The notes below the pieces were generated by a model. It was not told where the DNA came from. It searched no databases and worked only from the letters and a program-made list of their open reading frames with translations. From contig JAWKNZ010000016.1 of the NCBI GenBank assembly GCA_041391425.1, forward strand, positions 1 to 64,000: a stretch of 64,000 bases of DNA, in the 5' to 3' direction. Numbering within the stretch: position 1 is the first letter of the stretch; each line of letters starts with the position of its first letter. Positions 26,610 to 36,207 of this stretch are shown piece after piece. Made by a program: the position numbers and the translations under genes. This DNA comes from JAWKNZ01 sp041391425. Lineage in GTDB: Bacteria > Bdellovibrionota_B > Oligoflexia > Oligoflexales > JAWKNZ01.

Positions 26610-27617
26610 CTAGTTGTCGCGAATAATGGTGAATGAGCAATTAAAAGCCTCGTTTCTACGGAGGGTGATAAGTCCGCTACCATGTGTGTTATCCTCTCTT
26701 GAAGAAACAGCATTTGGAAAGGAGGTCCAAGGTTCTAAGCAATAAAAGTTTTTATCTGCTAAACCCCATAACACCCAAAAAGGCATTGAATTTGATACTA
26801 ATGTAAGGTTAGTCCCCTTGGTAATATCGATTAATGATACTTGATCCAGGTTATTTAAGAGTTCCTTTTTTGCCAAGATTAGGTTTTGAAAAAACGGATT
26901 TTTTGCTTCGTAGGGAGGTTTTAGAAAGTTGTTGCTAAGTTTTCCTGCACCACCGTCCTCGGTTACATGGTGAAACCGTCTATCTGTTATAGCTATTTGG
27001 CAGTGATTTCTACTGTCTGCTAACGAATGATCAAGCTTAAAGTATGGATGAAAACCAGGACTAATAGGCATAATGTGATTTTGTTCAGTATATTGATTAT
27101 CTGAAAGCGGTTTATTAGAATTCGTGGTCTTTGTAGAAGTTTTGCCGAAGTTAGAGATGTTTAAAGTTATGGTAAATTGGTTCTTTTCTAATTTGTAGGT
27201 AATGGCCAATTCGTACTTCCAAGGATATACGGCGAGCGTTGACTCCAAATATCGGTAAGTTAAAATGAGTTTATTATTAGTTGGCTGTTCGATTACTGGC
27301 TGACTTTGGTGGTATTGAAAGCCATGAATCGGCATCGGAAATTCAATGCCATCCCACCTATAATGTCCTTTATTATTTTCAGTCCAAACCCTACCAGCAA
27401 ATGGGAATAGGATGGGTATACCACCTCCTGGCCAAAGATTTTTCGAAGGGTTTTCAGTAGATGGAGTTGTTAAGTTCTGCCAGTCTAATTGGAATAATAA
27501 CTCATCAGGGGTCAATAACTTTAAAGATGTTACGGTTCCTCCTAGGGAGGGGAGGATTTTGGCTCGACTTGCTTCTGAGCTTAATACTATTTCATGAAGT
27601 TTTGTCATTTGTAGCAT
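26610..27617 (-). CDS. Aldose 1-epimerase/hexose-6-phosphate mutarotase family protein
   Basis: A 335-residue galactose-mutarotase-fold enzyme that interconverts sugar anomers. The N-terminal AKILPSLGGTVTSLKL, the WPGGGIPILFPFAGRV block, the IHGF motif and the catalytic-region histidine in SPGFHPYFKL match the family. The start overlaps the end of the acyltransferase gene by 26 bp (or by 17 bp if the ATG at 27608 is used), so the two are translated from one message. The sugar substrate is unknown. Confidence 0.85.
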   Translation of the reverse strand: MLQMTKLHEIVLSSEASRAKILPSLGGTVTSLKLLTPDELLFQLDWQNLTTPSTENPSKNLWPGGGIPILFPFAGRVWTENNKGHYRWDGIEFPMPIHGFQYHQSQPVIEQPTNNKLILTYRYLESTLAVYPWKYELAITYKLEKNQFTITLNISNFGKTSTKTTNSNKPLSDNQYTEQNHIMPISPGFHPYFKLDHSLADSRNHCQIAITDRRFHHVTEDGGAGKLSNNFLKPPYEAKNPFFQNLILAKKELLNNLDQVSLIDITKGTNLTLVSNSMPFWVLWGLADKNFYCLEPWTSFPNAVSSREDNTHGSGLITLRRNEAFNCSFTIIRDN

Positions 27618-28482
27618 ATTTCCATCTTTTGTAATTCCAACACCATTGCTCTGGATAAAGTTTGATGGCTTCTTCTATTTGACTTGCCATTATTTGGCAA
27701 AGTTGCTGCTCGTCACTTATTGAGTGATCTGCAGGTATAATCTCTTTACTAATAAATCGGTATTTCATTGTACCTTCTCTGACACAAAAAACCGATATGA
27801 TAGGTGCTTTAAAGCGTATACTCATCTGTGCAGGACCACTGACAAAGGCAACTTTTCTATCAAAAAAACTGACGGTGGGGCCGATGCGGCCTTTTGGTTT
27901 TTGATCCATGACAAAAGATAACCATTGCTTTTCCTTTAAGGCAGTAAGCATTTCCTTTACAAATGTATTTTTATTTGTCCAAAGGACTTTGATTTTCATA
28001 TTCTTACGATGCTGTTCTAAAGCTTTGGTTATAAGTTGGCTTCGTGCTGGTTTTGCTAGTGCGTAGAAGGTCTTATTTGTAGAGTGTGCCATGCAGTAGG
28101 CGATAAGCTCCCAGGCTCCAATATGGCCGGTAATAAGAATTTGTCCTTTTTCATAGCTTTCCATATTTTTTGCTATTTCTTGTAATTTTTCTAGCCCTAT
28201 GTAAGTGATAGTATTTGGCCGTTGTGTCCCTTTTATAGTTTCTAAAGCGGTGACAATTTGGCTATGAATTACTTGCATTTTAAATTTTTTTGCAAATGAT
28301 GAGTGCTTCGGGAGTCCATAAATATGAAAAATATTTTCCTCTAAAATTCTCACTTCTTTCTTGGCAAGCAGTACGATAAGCGGTGTCACTGCTGAAGCGA
28401 TCCATTCGAGGAAGGTATTAGGCAAGATACTGATGCTTAAAAGAGAATATTTTAGAATGATTTTAAATGGATAACCTATCAT
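27592..28482 (-). CDS. Lipid A acyltransferase (LpxL/HtrB family)
   Basis: A 296-residue inner-membrane protein that adds secondary acyl chains to lipid A precursors. A hydrophobic N-terminal segment (about 10-40) anchors it. The HX4E catalytic motif is HIGAWE, followed by a KP-x-RS-like segment (LAKPARSQ) and the conserved VMDQKPKGRIGP loop with a substrate-binding role. It shows the organism makes lipopolysaccharide. It is co-transcribed with the downstream mutarotase by overlap. LpxL and LpxM cannot be separated by eye. Confidence 0.88.
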   Translation of the reverse strand: MIGYPFKIILKYSLLSISILPNTFLEWIASAVTPLIVLLAKKEVRILEENIFHIYGLPKHSSFAKKFKMQVIHSQIVTALETIKGTQRPNTITYIGLEKLQEIAKNMESYEKGQILITGHIGAWELIAYCMAHSTNKTFYALAKPARSQLITKALEQHRKNMKIKVLWTNKNTFVKEMLTALKEKQWLSFVMDQKPKGRIGPTVSFFDRKVAFVSGPAQMSIRFKAPIISVFCVREGTMKYRFISKEIIPADHSISDEQQLCQIMASQIEEAIKLYPEQWCWNYKRWKYATNDKTS

Positions 28483-28758
28483 AACATGCCTATTGAGTTT
28501 GTAAAAGGTAGCTTGACGCCGAACTTTAGCATACGCGACAAAGATTCTATAAGATGATACCGTGGCGCATCATTATGACACCATCCGCTTAGCTCTGATA
28601 GGTTTGATTTTTCATAAAACACAGTCATATCAAGATATTACAGCCGCTAATATATTGGTCTACAACTTGCACAGTCAGGATGCTGTTTTCTATAGCTTTT
28701 TGCAAATACATATGGAATGTAATTGTAGCTGAATCTCTTTAAAATAATAGGGGAAATA

Positions 28759-29703
28759 ATGATGAGTTCTTCAATAATTGCAGGCTTGGCCGCTTTACTT
28801 CTAACATCGACAGCATTGGCGCAGCGTGGGCGCGTTCCTGGTGGAGGAAGAGTATCGTTACCTGGGTCGACACCATATGCTGCAACATTAATTTTCTATA
28901 GTGAAGGCTTATGGGGTGATCAGTACTCTTATACCTTGAAAGCTACGTCAACTAAAGAAGCTAGTGTCGCGATTCCTGATTTTACCTTGCGAGCAAAAAA
29001 TTTGTTGCATCGCATTAGTACGGCGAAATTAATCTGTGGGCAGGTATCAGCTACTGTTGGGTTTTTTGATGGGGATAATAGCACTACAAATATGGAAACT
29101 TGGGGTGGCAACTATCATGCGATCAGCTGTGAGCCCGGTAATACGACTACAGTTGATTTCCATTCGATACAAGCCCGCCCTTCAATGGAAGATATGGGTG
29201 ATAAGGTTACTTCCGCATTTATGATCGTTAACTCAAGACCCTATAACGATTTTCCATTTTCTATGACTTTTAAGAATAATTGGGATGCTGAGATAAATGA
29301 TACCCTTGGTGATAATGCTGAGCCTAGAGGTGACGTGCAATTAACATGGATCAATACGAAAACATTTAAATTGAGACAAAATGTTCGTATTAAAATTAGT
29401 CTATGGCCTGACTATGATGCTTGGTTTGAATATATTGTAACAATTGGTACCAAACAAGGTACAGGACCAAACGCCGAAATTGGCCCCGCAAATTTCCGCA
29501 TTGTTAAGCAGAATATTTGGGTGGCGCCAGGGCGTTTTCATGATCGAGTAAAGTTTGAATTTAACCGCGAAATTCTATCATCTCATGCTGAGTTTGAGCA
29601 GCGACTTAATGAATCTTTTGCCCCAGTGTTTGGTCAAAATCGTACCTATTACTTTGTACCAGGTTATACCATTGATCAGTTCTTTGCGGCTTATGGTGGC
29701 TAA
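28759..29703 (+). CDS. Secreted protein of unknown function
   Basis: A 314-residue protein with a clear signal peptide ending ALAQ (about residue 21), preceded by GGGGAAAT near the ATG. The mature part is rich in aromatic residues and beta-strand-like segments and has two cysteines (near LICGQ and ISCEP) that could form a disulfide. No known domain was recognised. It is followed directly by a good rho-independent terminator, so it is a single-gene unit or the last gene of one. Confidence 0.6.
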   Translation: MMSSSIIAGLAALLLTSTALAQRGRVPGGGRVSLPGSTPYAATLIFYSEGLWGDQYSYTLKATSTKEASVAIPDFTLRAKNLLHRISTAKLICGQVSATVGFFDGDNSTTNMETWGGNYHAISCEPGNTTTVDFHSIQARPSMEDMGDKVTSAFMIVNSRPYNDFPFSMTFKNNWDAEINDTLGDNAEPRGDVQLTWINTKTFKLRQNVRIKISLWPDYDAWFEYIVTIGTKQGTGPNAEIGPANFRIVKQNIWVAPGRFHDRVKFEFNREILSSHAEFEQRLNESFAPVFGQNRTYYFVPGYTIDQFFAAYGG

Positions 29704-29731
29704 GAAAACTTGCTCTAACACTGAAGGATTT

Positions 29732-29767
29732 CCCCCGATAGGCTTTTGTAGCCTGCCGGGGTTTTTT
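29732..29767 (+). terminator. Rho-independent terminator
   Basis: CCCCG and AGGC pair with GCCT and CGGGG around a short TTTTGTA loop, and the stem runs directly into TTTTTT. It ends the transcript of the secreted protein gene. Confidence 0.85.
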
Positions 29768-30019
29768 AATGGGAAAGTTTGTGAGATTCAGTTATTCTTA
29801 CTACATGTAGCAGCAATTAAGTCTTTTTGGCATAGCTGCCATTGTTTAAATAGTTCTCTTGTATAACAGGCTTATTTTTAAAAATCAAAGATGGTGCGCG
29901 GTAATTAGGCGTGTCAACTAATCAGTTTTTTCGAATCTGTAACTTTCCCGATAAAATATTCGAACCCCTGGATGAGAAATATGCCAGTGTATTTGGGTTA
30001 TTGTCTGTCTTTTGGCTTT

Positions 30020-30044
30020 AATAGCTAATTAATTATTAGCTATT
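30020..30044. promoter_or_regulatory. Perfect 10-bp inverted repeat upstream of arsS
   Basis: AATAGCTAAT and ATTAGCTATT separated by TAATT. Its position 120 bp before the arsenosugar genes fits an operator for a regulator of that operon. No arsR gene is seen in the window. Confidence 0.35.
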
Positions 30045-30163
30045 TTACTTACCTGAATATTCTGGTTCCTATAATTATTCTCAGTGTTCTTTAACGTTAT
30101 TGAATAATAATAAAAATATGCATATAGTGTGCTTATTATGTTTATAATTCGGAGCTTTTTATA

Positions 30164-31150
30164 ATGAACCTTTCGGATGCAGAGCAAAAGTTCACTTCAT
30201 TTAGGGCTTGTTTAGCTACAAATAATATTCTGCTTGAGCGAGCACCACTTGAAATACTGCAGATCAATGTGGGTAAGCTTTGCAATCAAGCATGCACTCA
30301 TTGCCATGTGGATGCTGGTCCGACGAAAACAAGAGAAAATTTAACTGAGGCGACTGCTGAAAAGTTAATCGAGCTTGCTGCCACCTGCCCGACGCTAACT
30401 ACGGTGGATTTAACTGGTGGTGCTCCAGAGATGAATCCTCATTTTCGCCATTTGGTTATGGAATTTAGAAGGCTTGGATTGCAAGTAATGGATCGTTGCA
30501 ATCTTACTGTTTTGTCACTTGATGGTCAGGAAGATACTGCTGAGTTTCTCGCAAATAATCAGGTCACAGTGGTGGCCTCGCTTCCATGTTATACCATAGA
30601 GAACGTCGATAAACAGAGAGGTAACGGTGTTTTTGAAGCAAGTATTAAAGGTTTACGCCTTCTTAATGAGTTTGGTTATGGGCGCGAGGGGAGTGGTTTG
30701 ACTTTGGATTTGGTATACAATCCTATTGGTGCAAACTTGCCTCCACAGCAAGATAAGTTAGAAGCAGATTATAAAAAGATGCTTCTAGAGCATTTTGGCA
30801 TTTATTTTAGTAATCTTTATTGCATCACTAATATGCCAATAAAGCGTTTTAAGGCTTTTTTAAGAAGGCAAGGAAAAGAAGTCGAATATATGAGGCTACT
30901 GCAAGATAACTTTAATACAGATGCTGTAAAAAATGTTATGTGTCGAAATTTAATTTCTGTTGGTTGGGATGGCCAGATTTTTGATTGTGATTTTAATCAG
31001 ATGTTAGGCATGCCGGTAGGCGGACAGAAAAGAAATATACATGAGTTAAGCTCGCTGAATGTTTTTAATTCTGGTGATATTGCGTTAGGCGACCATTGTT
31101 ATGGATGTACAGCTGGGGCCGGAAGCTCTTGTAGTGGAACTTTACTTTAG
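30164..31150 (+). CDS. arsS: Arsenosugar biosynthesis radical SAM protein ArsS
   Basis: A 328-residue radical SAM enzyme proposed to transfer the 5'-deoxyadenosyl group to dimethylarsenite when arsenosugars are made. The [4Fe-4S] cluster motif CxxxCxxC is C40-C44-C47 (CNQACTHC), followed by HVDAGP and the GGE-like DLTGGAPEMN block. The C-terminal CYGCTAGAGSSC (312-323) is the ArsS-type cysteine tail that probably binds an auxiliary cluster. It leads the four-gene operon. GGAG precedes the ATG by 10 bases. Confidence 0.92.
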   Translation: MNLSDAEQKFTSFRACLATNNILLERAPLEILQINVGKLCNQACTHCHVDAGPTKTRENLTEATAEKLIELAATCPTLTTVDLTGGAPEMNPHFRHLVMEFRRLGLQVMDRCNLTVLSLDGQEDTAEFLANNQVTVVASLPCYTIENVDKQRGNGVFEASIKGLRLLNEFGYGREGSGLTLDLVYNPIGANLPPQQDKLEADYKKMLLEHFGIYFSNLYCITNMPIKRFKAFLRRQGKEVEYMRLLQDNFNTDAVKNVMCRNLISVGWDGQIFDCDFNQMLGMPVGGQKRNIHELSSLNVFNSGDIALGDHCYGCTAGAGSSCSGTLL

Positions 31151-31195
31151 AAACATACTGCTTTTGCAGTTTAACCAATGAAAGTGAGGAAGGGC

Positions 31196-32386
31196 ATGAA
31201 AAAGGAGTCGCTTAATGTTGATCAAGCGGTGAGGGAACGCTACAGCGCTGCATCTCAAGCAAGAGAGGCTGCATTATGTTGTCCTGTGAGTTATGACCGT
31301 AAATATTTAGAAGTGATCCCAAAAGAAGTGATAGAAAGAGATTATGGCTGTGGTGATCCTTCACGGTATTTGAAAAAAGGTGAAACTGTTTTAGACCTTG
31401 GCTCTGGTGGAGGTAAAATTTGTTTTATTGCTGCTCAGATCGTTGGGGCTGAGGGGCGAGTTATTGGTGTTGATACGAATGATGATATGCTGCGTTTAGC
31501 TAGAGATGCTTCGATGATGGTATCTGAAAAAATTGGCTATCAAAATGTCGAATTTAGAAAGGGTATGATTCAAGATTTAAAGCTAGATAGAAGCTTGTTG
31601 AATCAGTGGCTAAGTGATCATCCTGTACAATGCGAAAAAGATTTGCGAGAGCTGGAGTCTTATATTGCTGAATTAAAGCGAGAAAAAGTGATGATCGCCG
31701 ATGAAAGCGTTGATGTTGTTGTTAGCAATTGTGTCCTCAATTTAGTGGATACAGAGAAAAAAGATCAGATGTTCAGTGAAATCTATCGGGTGTTAAAGCC
31801 AGGAGGTCGTGCCGTAATCAGTGATATTGTGGCCGATGAAGCAGTGCCTTTAGAGTTGCAAAATGATCCCGAATTATGGAGTGGCTGTATTTCCGGAGCT
31901 TATCAAGAAGCAGAATTTTTAGAAGCATTTGAAAGTGCTGGGTTTTCTTGTGTGAGCCTAGATAAACGCGATGCCGAGCCATGGCAAATTGTAGATGGCA
32001 TAGAGTTTCGCTCAGTAACTGTGGTCGCCTATAAGCCTCTTAGCGAAGAAAAAGATAGCGATTGCAATGAGGCGCTAATATATAAAGGTCCGTTTAAAGT
32101 TGTTCAAGATGATCGTGGTCAGGTGTTTTTGCGCGGAGAGAGGGTTGCGGTTAGCCATGAGATTTTTGAGGAATACACTCGAAATGATTTAGAAAAGCAC
32201 TTTTTTGCCATTTCTCCTGCTGATAAGATTGATGTCGAAGATGCTCCGGAGTTTATCTTAGAAGAAGGGATTATGCTAAGATCTCCTCAATCTACGAAAG
32301 CAGCAACCACTTCTAGTAGCAGCTGCTGTGGAACAAGTGAAAGAGATAGTGATCATAAAAGAAGTCCAAGTGGTGGGTGTTGCTAA
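31196..32386 (+). CDS. arsM: Arsenite/arsenosugar methyltransferase ArsM
   Basis: A SAM-dependent methyltransferase that methylates arsenite and supplies dimethylarsenite to ArsS. The N-terminal YSAASQAREAALCC carries the arsenic-binding cysteine pair. The SAM site is VLDLGSGGGKICF, followed by GVDTNDDML, SNCVLNLV and LKPGGRAVISD. A 70-residue C-terminal region ends in CC pairs (SSCCGTSE and GGCC), as often seen in ArsM. I chose the ATG at 31196, which has GAGGAAGGG before it; an upstream ATG at 31178 would add six residues but lacks a binding site. Confidence 0.9.
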   Translation: MKKESLNVDQAVRERYSAASQAREAALCCPVSYDRKYLEVIPKEVIERDYGCGDPSRYLKKGETVLDLGSGGGKICFIAAQIVGAEGRVIGVDTNDDMLRLARDASMMVSEKIGYQNVEFRKGMIQDLKLDRSLLNQWLSDHPVQCEKDLRELESYIAELKREKVMIADESVDVVVSNCVLNLVDTEKKDQMFSEIYRVLKPGGRAVISDIVADEAVPLELQNDPELWSGCISGAYQEAEFLEAFESAGFSCVSLDKRDAEPWQIVDGIEFRSVTVVAYKPLSEEKDSDCNEALIYKGPFKVVQDDRGQVFLRGERVAVSHEIFEEYTRNDLEKHFFAISPADKIDVEDAPEFILEEGIMLRSPQSTKAATTSSSSCCGTSERDSDHKRSPSGGCC

Positions 32387-32426
32387 TTTGTCAAATAGGC
32401 ATGAATTAATAAACCAAGATGAACCC

Positions 32427-33236
32427 ATGTCTGATGTGCAGGATATAAAAGTTCAGAAAAGAAAGGCATCAAGATTAAGGCATGGTGAGGCTTTTCTGCA
32501 ACGGTACGAAGATGGAGTGTGTCAGGCTGCTTCTGAATTGAGGCTGTCTGTTGTAATTCCCATCGGAAGTAATGAAGATACTTGCTGGCTTGGATTAAAA
32601 GAGAGCCTTTTGTATTTACCGAAAGAAACGGAGGTTATTTTCGTTCTTGCAAAAGGTTTCGAACGGGCTCATTTTGATACCATTTTCACGGAACTATCAC
32701 ATTTAAAATTTTCTGTTTATACCAGTGAGCCGGGGCGTGCTATTCAGCTTAACCTCGGAGCGCTAAAGGCACGCGCTCCTTGGTTGTGGTTTTTGCATGC
32801 TGATTGCCGCTTTTCAAAGGTATCGGCTCAAAAGTTATTTCAATTTTTAAGAGACAATGCTGATCCAAACTTGCTTTTATACTTTGATCTAAGATTTTTG
32901 TCTGATGGTCCTTTATTTATGACAGTAAATTCTATTGGCGTTTGGATACGTTCACATTTATTAGGATTGCCATTTGGCGATCAGGGCTTTTGTATGCGCA
33001 AAGAAGTTTTTGTTAAATTAGGCAAGTTTCCTACTGGATGCCGTTATGGCGAAGACCATTTGTTTGTTTGGAAAGCAAATAGGTGTGGTGTTAAGGTCCG
33101 ATCGGTGGGGGCCTTTATATATACGAGTGCTCGTAAATATAAAGATAAGGGTTGGGCTAGAACCACATGCTTGCATCTTTACCTAACTTTTAAGCAAGCC
33201 ATACCGCAGTTGTTGATGCCTTTGTTTAGTAAGTAA
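32427..33236 (+). CDS. Arsenosugar-type glycosyltransferase (TIGR04283-like)
   Basis: GT2-fold glycosyltransferase, about 269 residues from this start. LSVVIPIGSNED begins the nucleotide-sugar domain. GRAIQLNLGA, WLWFLHADCRF (with the DxD-like D of the HAD segment) and FGDQGFCMRKEVF match the TIGR04283 family, found beside ArsS/ArsM. It probably adds the sugar or aglycone unit in arsenosugar synthesis. The start is uncertain: the frame is open from 32328 inside arsM, and a start nearer LSVVIP would match the family length better. Confidence 0.82.
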   Translation: MSDVQDIKVQKRKASRLRHGEAFLQRYEDGVCQAASELRLSVVIPIGSNEDTCWLGLKESLLYLPKETEVIFVLAKGFERAHFDTIFTELSHLKFSVYTSEPGRAIQLNLGALKARAPWLWFLHADCRFSKVSAQKLFQFLRDNADPNLLLYFDLRFLSDGPLFMTVNSIGVWIRSHLLGLPFGDQGFCMRKEVFVKLGKFPTGCRYGEDHLFVWKANRCGVKVRSVGAFIYTSARKYKDKGWARTTCLHLYLTFKQAIPQLLMPLFSK

Positions 33237-33248
33237 GAAAGCTAAAAT

Positions 33249-33944
33249 GTGATGAATGGAAATAATAGTGTTACCAGTGCAGTTGCTGTTTTTGTTAAGA
33301 CTCCAGGAAAGTCACCATTGAAAACTCGTTTGGCTCAAGGGATTGGCCGAGAAGATGCTGATAGGTTTTATGAGCTTTCATGTAGCGCAATTGCAGAGTT
33401 AGTTGGGTATTATTGTAAGAATATAGGTCAAGGTTTAATTACTCCTTATTGGGCAATTGCTGAAAAAGAGGAAGTGTGTGGGAATTATTGGAAAGATTTT
33501 TCTCATATATGGCAAGGAGATGGGGGATTAGGTAACCGATTGTTTAAGGTTTATAATGAACTTTTGTGTCAACATCCTCATGTGTTTATCATTGGTTCTG
33601 ATTGCCCGCAAATTTCTCCTCAGTCTTTGCAAATGGCAGTCGAACTATCGCATGCCGAATCGAATTTTGTAATGGGTGAAGCACGGGATGGTGGTTTTTG
33701 GTTGGTAGGTGGCAGCAAACCTATAGCCCAGCATTGTTGGGAGAGGGTTACTTATAGTGCTCAAGATACTGCTTATGAATTGTGTAGACAGTTGGAACCT
33801 TTGGGGGAAATTTCGAAGCTTAAATGTTATCAAGATGTTGATGAAAAAGCTGATCTGGAAGTATTGAGAATAGAGCTTTTAGCCAATGAGCAAAGGCTTG
33901 CCATGCAGGATTATCTGCTAAAATGGCTGAGCCAATTCGATTGA
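33249..33944 (+). CDS. DUF2064 (TIGR04282-like) glycosyltransferase
   Basis: A 231-residue nucleotidyltransferase/glycosyltransferase-fold protein. VFVKTPGKSPLKTRLA is the family's N-terminal signature, IIGSDCPQISPQ holds the metal-binding aspartate, and GEARDGGFWLVG matches the conserved acceptor segment. TIGR04282 proteins commonly accompany TIGR04283, ArsS and ArsM in arsenosugar clusters. It lies 12 bp after the previous gene. Start is GTG at 33249 or ATG at 33252. Confidence 0.85.
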   Translation: MMNGNNSVTSAVAVFVKTPGKSPLKTRLAQGIGREDADRFYELSCSAIAELVGYYCKNIGQGLITPYWAIAEKEEVCGNYWKDFSHIWQGDGGLGNRLFKVYNELLCQHPHVFIIGSDCPQISPQSLQMAVELSHAESNFVMGEARDGGFWLVGGSKPIAQHCWERVTYSAQDTAYELCRQLEPLGEISKLKCYQDVDEKADLEVLRIELLANEQRLAMQDYLLKWLSQFD

Positions 33945-33975
33945 TCTTATTTGCATTGGATTATAATGTTTCTGG

Positions 33976-35466
33976 CTATCCTTTTAAGGTATCTGCGGAA
34001 AATGAAAGCATGCTGTCGAGTTTTGATCCAAATGGATTATCCCCTACAATAGTATTGAGCTTGCCTTCCTCGCCACTAAGAGCTAGATAGTTTGCAACGA
34101 TGAGTTTGGTTAGCAATTCGACACTATTGGATACTGGATTAATGCTGTCGTTGACTGCTCCGATGTCGTTAAATTCTCCGATTTGTCTGAGTGAGTTCCT
34201 TATCTTTACTTTACCCTTAGGGTTATAGGCAAACAAAACAGCAGCTGAGCGCTCGCTGTTATCTGAGCCACGTCCATAGCGGCCATTTTGTTCGTCGTTG
34301 CCAGCAAAAGAAACTCCACCGTCTGTGAATAGGTATAATACGACGGGCTTGTTTTTTTGTGCGGCAGCTTCAAAAATTTGGCCGATTTGTTTACCTGCGG
34401 CAAAATCTTTTGTGCGTTTTACTGTGTTGGCACTGCCATGATAGTCATAACCGCCGAGCTCGATAGTGCCAGCTCCAGCTAAACCATCTAGAACCAGTTT
34501 TACAACTGCTGATGCTTTAGCATTATCGCCATTAAAATTGTTGCCAAATGCAGAAACAATGGCTGAATCTTTGGTGGGGTCTAAAGCTTCGGGGCCATAT
34601 TTGGATAAGAGGCCTGAGCTTGAGATATATCCACAACTTACTAAGTCTTTTATTTTTTGTGCCATGGATTTTTCACTAAATTTTGCTATTTGTGTCTGGC
34701 TCATGGTTGAAATAGCTTTCATAACTTTTTCGGCCTTTTCGACAGAGAGCAGATTAGCTAGTAACCCAAGGTCGACTAATGACCCCGTGGATCCAGGAGA
34801 CGTCATTTGTACAGGTTTTGCTGCTGGATTAATCGAACTTTCTGGAGCTGCGGCACGCCCGCCTGAGGGCGAACTTGTTGTCCCTACTAATGGGACGAGC
34901 TCGCCGTTTAATCCCGCTTTATTGATCCAGTACATTGGGTTATGAGGGTTTGCATTGGTGTCATCGATTGAACTTGTACAAAAAATGGCACCATCGACAT
35001 TGGCTAGGGTGCTTTCTTGCGCCGCTGATTTTATGCCTGCTAGAAGCTGGCTATCTGAAAGAAAAATAAGCCCTGAATCGAGGTTGCCACCATTAATTGT
35101 GGTAATGTTTGCTGACAAGTTTTCGCTAATTGAGGGAGCTATACTAAGTGTGGAATAATCAGCTATGAAGTCTTGCTGCCCCCCAGCTTTGCCAACCATG
35201 ACGTTACCACCTGGGATATTGGCACCTCCACTTAGATCGATTGCTATAAAAGGTGTTCCATTATCTTTTACTTCAGGTTGGCATTCGATTCCCATAGCCC
35301 GTTGACTTAATAAAGATAAAAAACTTGGCACCATCACGGTACCTACACCTGAGATAGCTCCTTGTGAGAGAAATTCTCTGCGAGTCCTTGGCTTTTTGTG
35401 AAACCTACCGTATTCGATGACAAGATCTTTTTCATTTATGGAAGCCTGGTCTTTCTTGTCTTTCAT
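33976..35466 (-). CDS. Tat-exported DUF1501-like protein
   Basis: A 496-residue protein with a twin-arginine signal (TRREFLSQGAI, RR about 31-32 inside a 60-residue leader) and hydrophobic region to about residue 52. The mature domain has DLSGGANIPGGN, HNPMYWINKAG and GGYDYHGSAN with VLYLFTDGGVSF, resembling the sulfatase-like DUF1501 family often annotated in delta-type proteobacteria. Active-site metal residues are plausible (the DYH and DGG histidine/aspartates) but unproven. The gene is monocistronic. The exact family is an inference. Confidence 0.65.
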   Translation of the reverse strand: MKDKKDQASINEKDLVIEYGRFHKKPRTRREFLSQGAISGVGTVMVPSFLSLLSQRAMGIECQPEVKDNGTPFIAIDLSGGANIPGGNVMVGKAGGQQDFIADYSTLSIAPSISENLSANITTINGGNLDSGLIFLSDSQLLAGIKSAAQESTLANVDGAIFCTSSIDDTNANPHNPMYWINKAGLNGELVPLVGTTSSPSGGRAAAPESSINPAAKPVQMTSPGSTGSLVDLGLLANLLSVEKAEKVMKAISTMSQTQIAKFSEKSMAQKIKDLVSCGYISSSGLLSKYGPEALDPTKDSAIVSAFGNNFNGDNAKASAVVKLVLDGLAGAGTIELGGYDYHGSANTVKRTKDFAAGKQIGQIFEAAAQKNKPVVLYLFTDGGVSFAGNDEQNGRYGRGSDNSERSAAVLFAYNPKGKVKIRNSLRQIGEFNDIGAVNDSINPVSNSVELLTKLIVANYLALSGEEGKLNTIVGDNPFGSKLDSMLSFSADTLKG

Positions 35467-36207
35467 AGAGAAATCCTTTAGCCGGTGTCAGTGTTGAAAA
35501 TTACTGATAAAGTTAATTCTAGATATTGAATTGCCTATCTCAGGTTTTATCGGCACATCATAAAATAGAAGTGCGTATTTTCGAGATGGTTTTAAATCAA
35601 TCTTTCAAATCCCCGTGACATGTTACCTATCGGAAGTTTTTATAAAAATCTGTAGTTATTTGTTTTTTTTCTTTTATCTTAATTGGATAGCAGGATTGAA
35701 GATGAGTTGTGTCAGCAAAATAGTTACTTTAGAAGGGCAAACAGCTGAATTTACAGGCACTAAATATAGGGTGAGTGAATAGCCTAAAAACGCAAGAATT
35801 TTGGATATCAAGACCTTGATGAGTGTTTTGGATTTAAAGAATCAGCTCCGAAGTTCACATAAGCTTTCACATAGGGAAAAATATTGAAAACTGCAAATTA
35901 TTGTTAGTCATTAAAATTATCTTGCTGTGTAAGAATCTCACCGCCTTAGGAGACTTAGTTGCTTGATCGAGATCCTCCTATTAATCAGGCATACTAGAGA
36001 TGAGCTTACATTCACACTGCGAAAATGTTACGATGATAGGTAAAGGTAGTAGTCAGAGATAGCATTCATGACGGTTTGTATATTGTATCATATTGCTGAT
36101 AGGTGAACCTATTAGATAGGGTCGACACCGTATGATAGGTTACGCATTTGCAGATGGCTATCTTAGGTTAGACAATTGACGGATCTTTATGGGAGATTAA
36201 AACTGGC
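35467..36207. other. 740-bp region without a supported gene
   Basis: Contains the promoter of the Tat protein gene and of the response regulator gene. A 26-codon frame at 35702-35782 has a weak ribosome binding site and no recognised sequence; it may be a remnant. I see no repeat, terminator or other feature. Confidence 0.4.

Larger units (their letters stand above)
29704..30163. other. Intergenic region before the arsenosugar cluster
   Basis: Contains the terminator at 29732-29767, then AT-rich sequence with the promoter of the arsS operon. A perfect 10-bp inverted repeat (AATAGCTAAT, 5-nt loop, ATTAGCTATT) lies at 30020-30044, about 120 bp before arsS, and could be an operator. It lacks a T tract, so it is not a typical terminator. 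ATATGCATAT lies closer to the gene. Confidence 0.4.
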
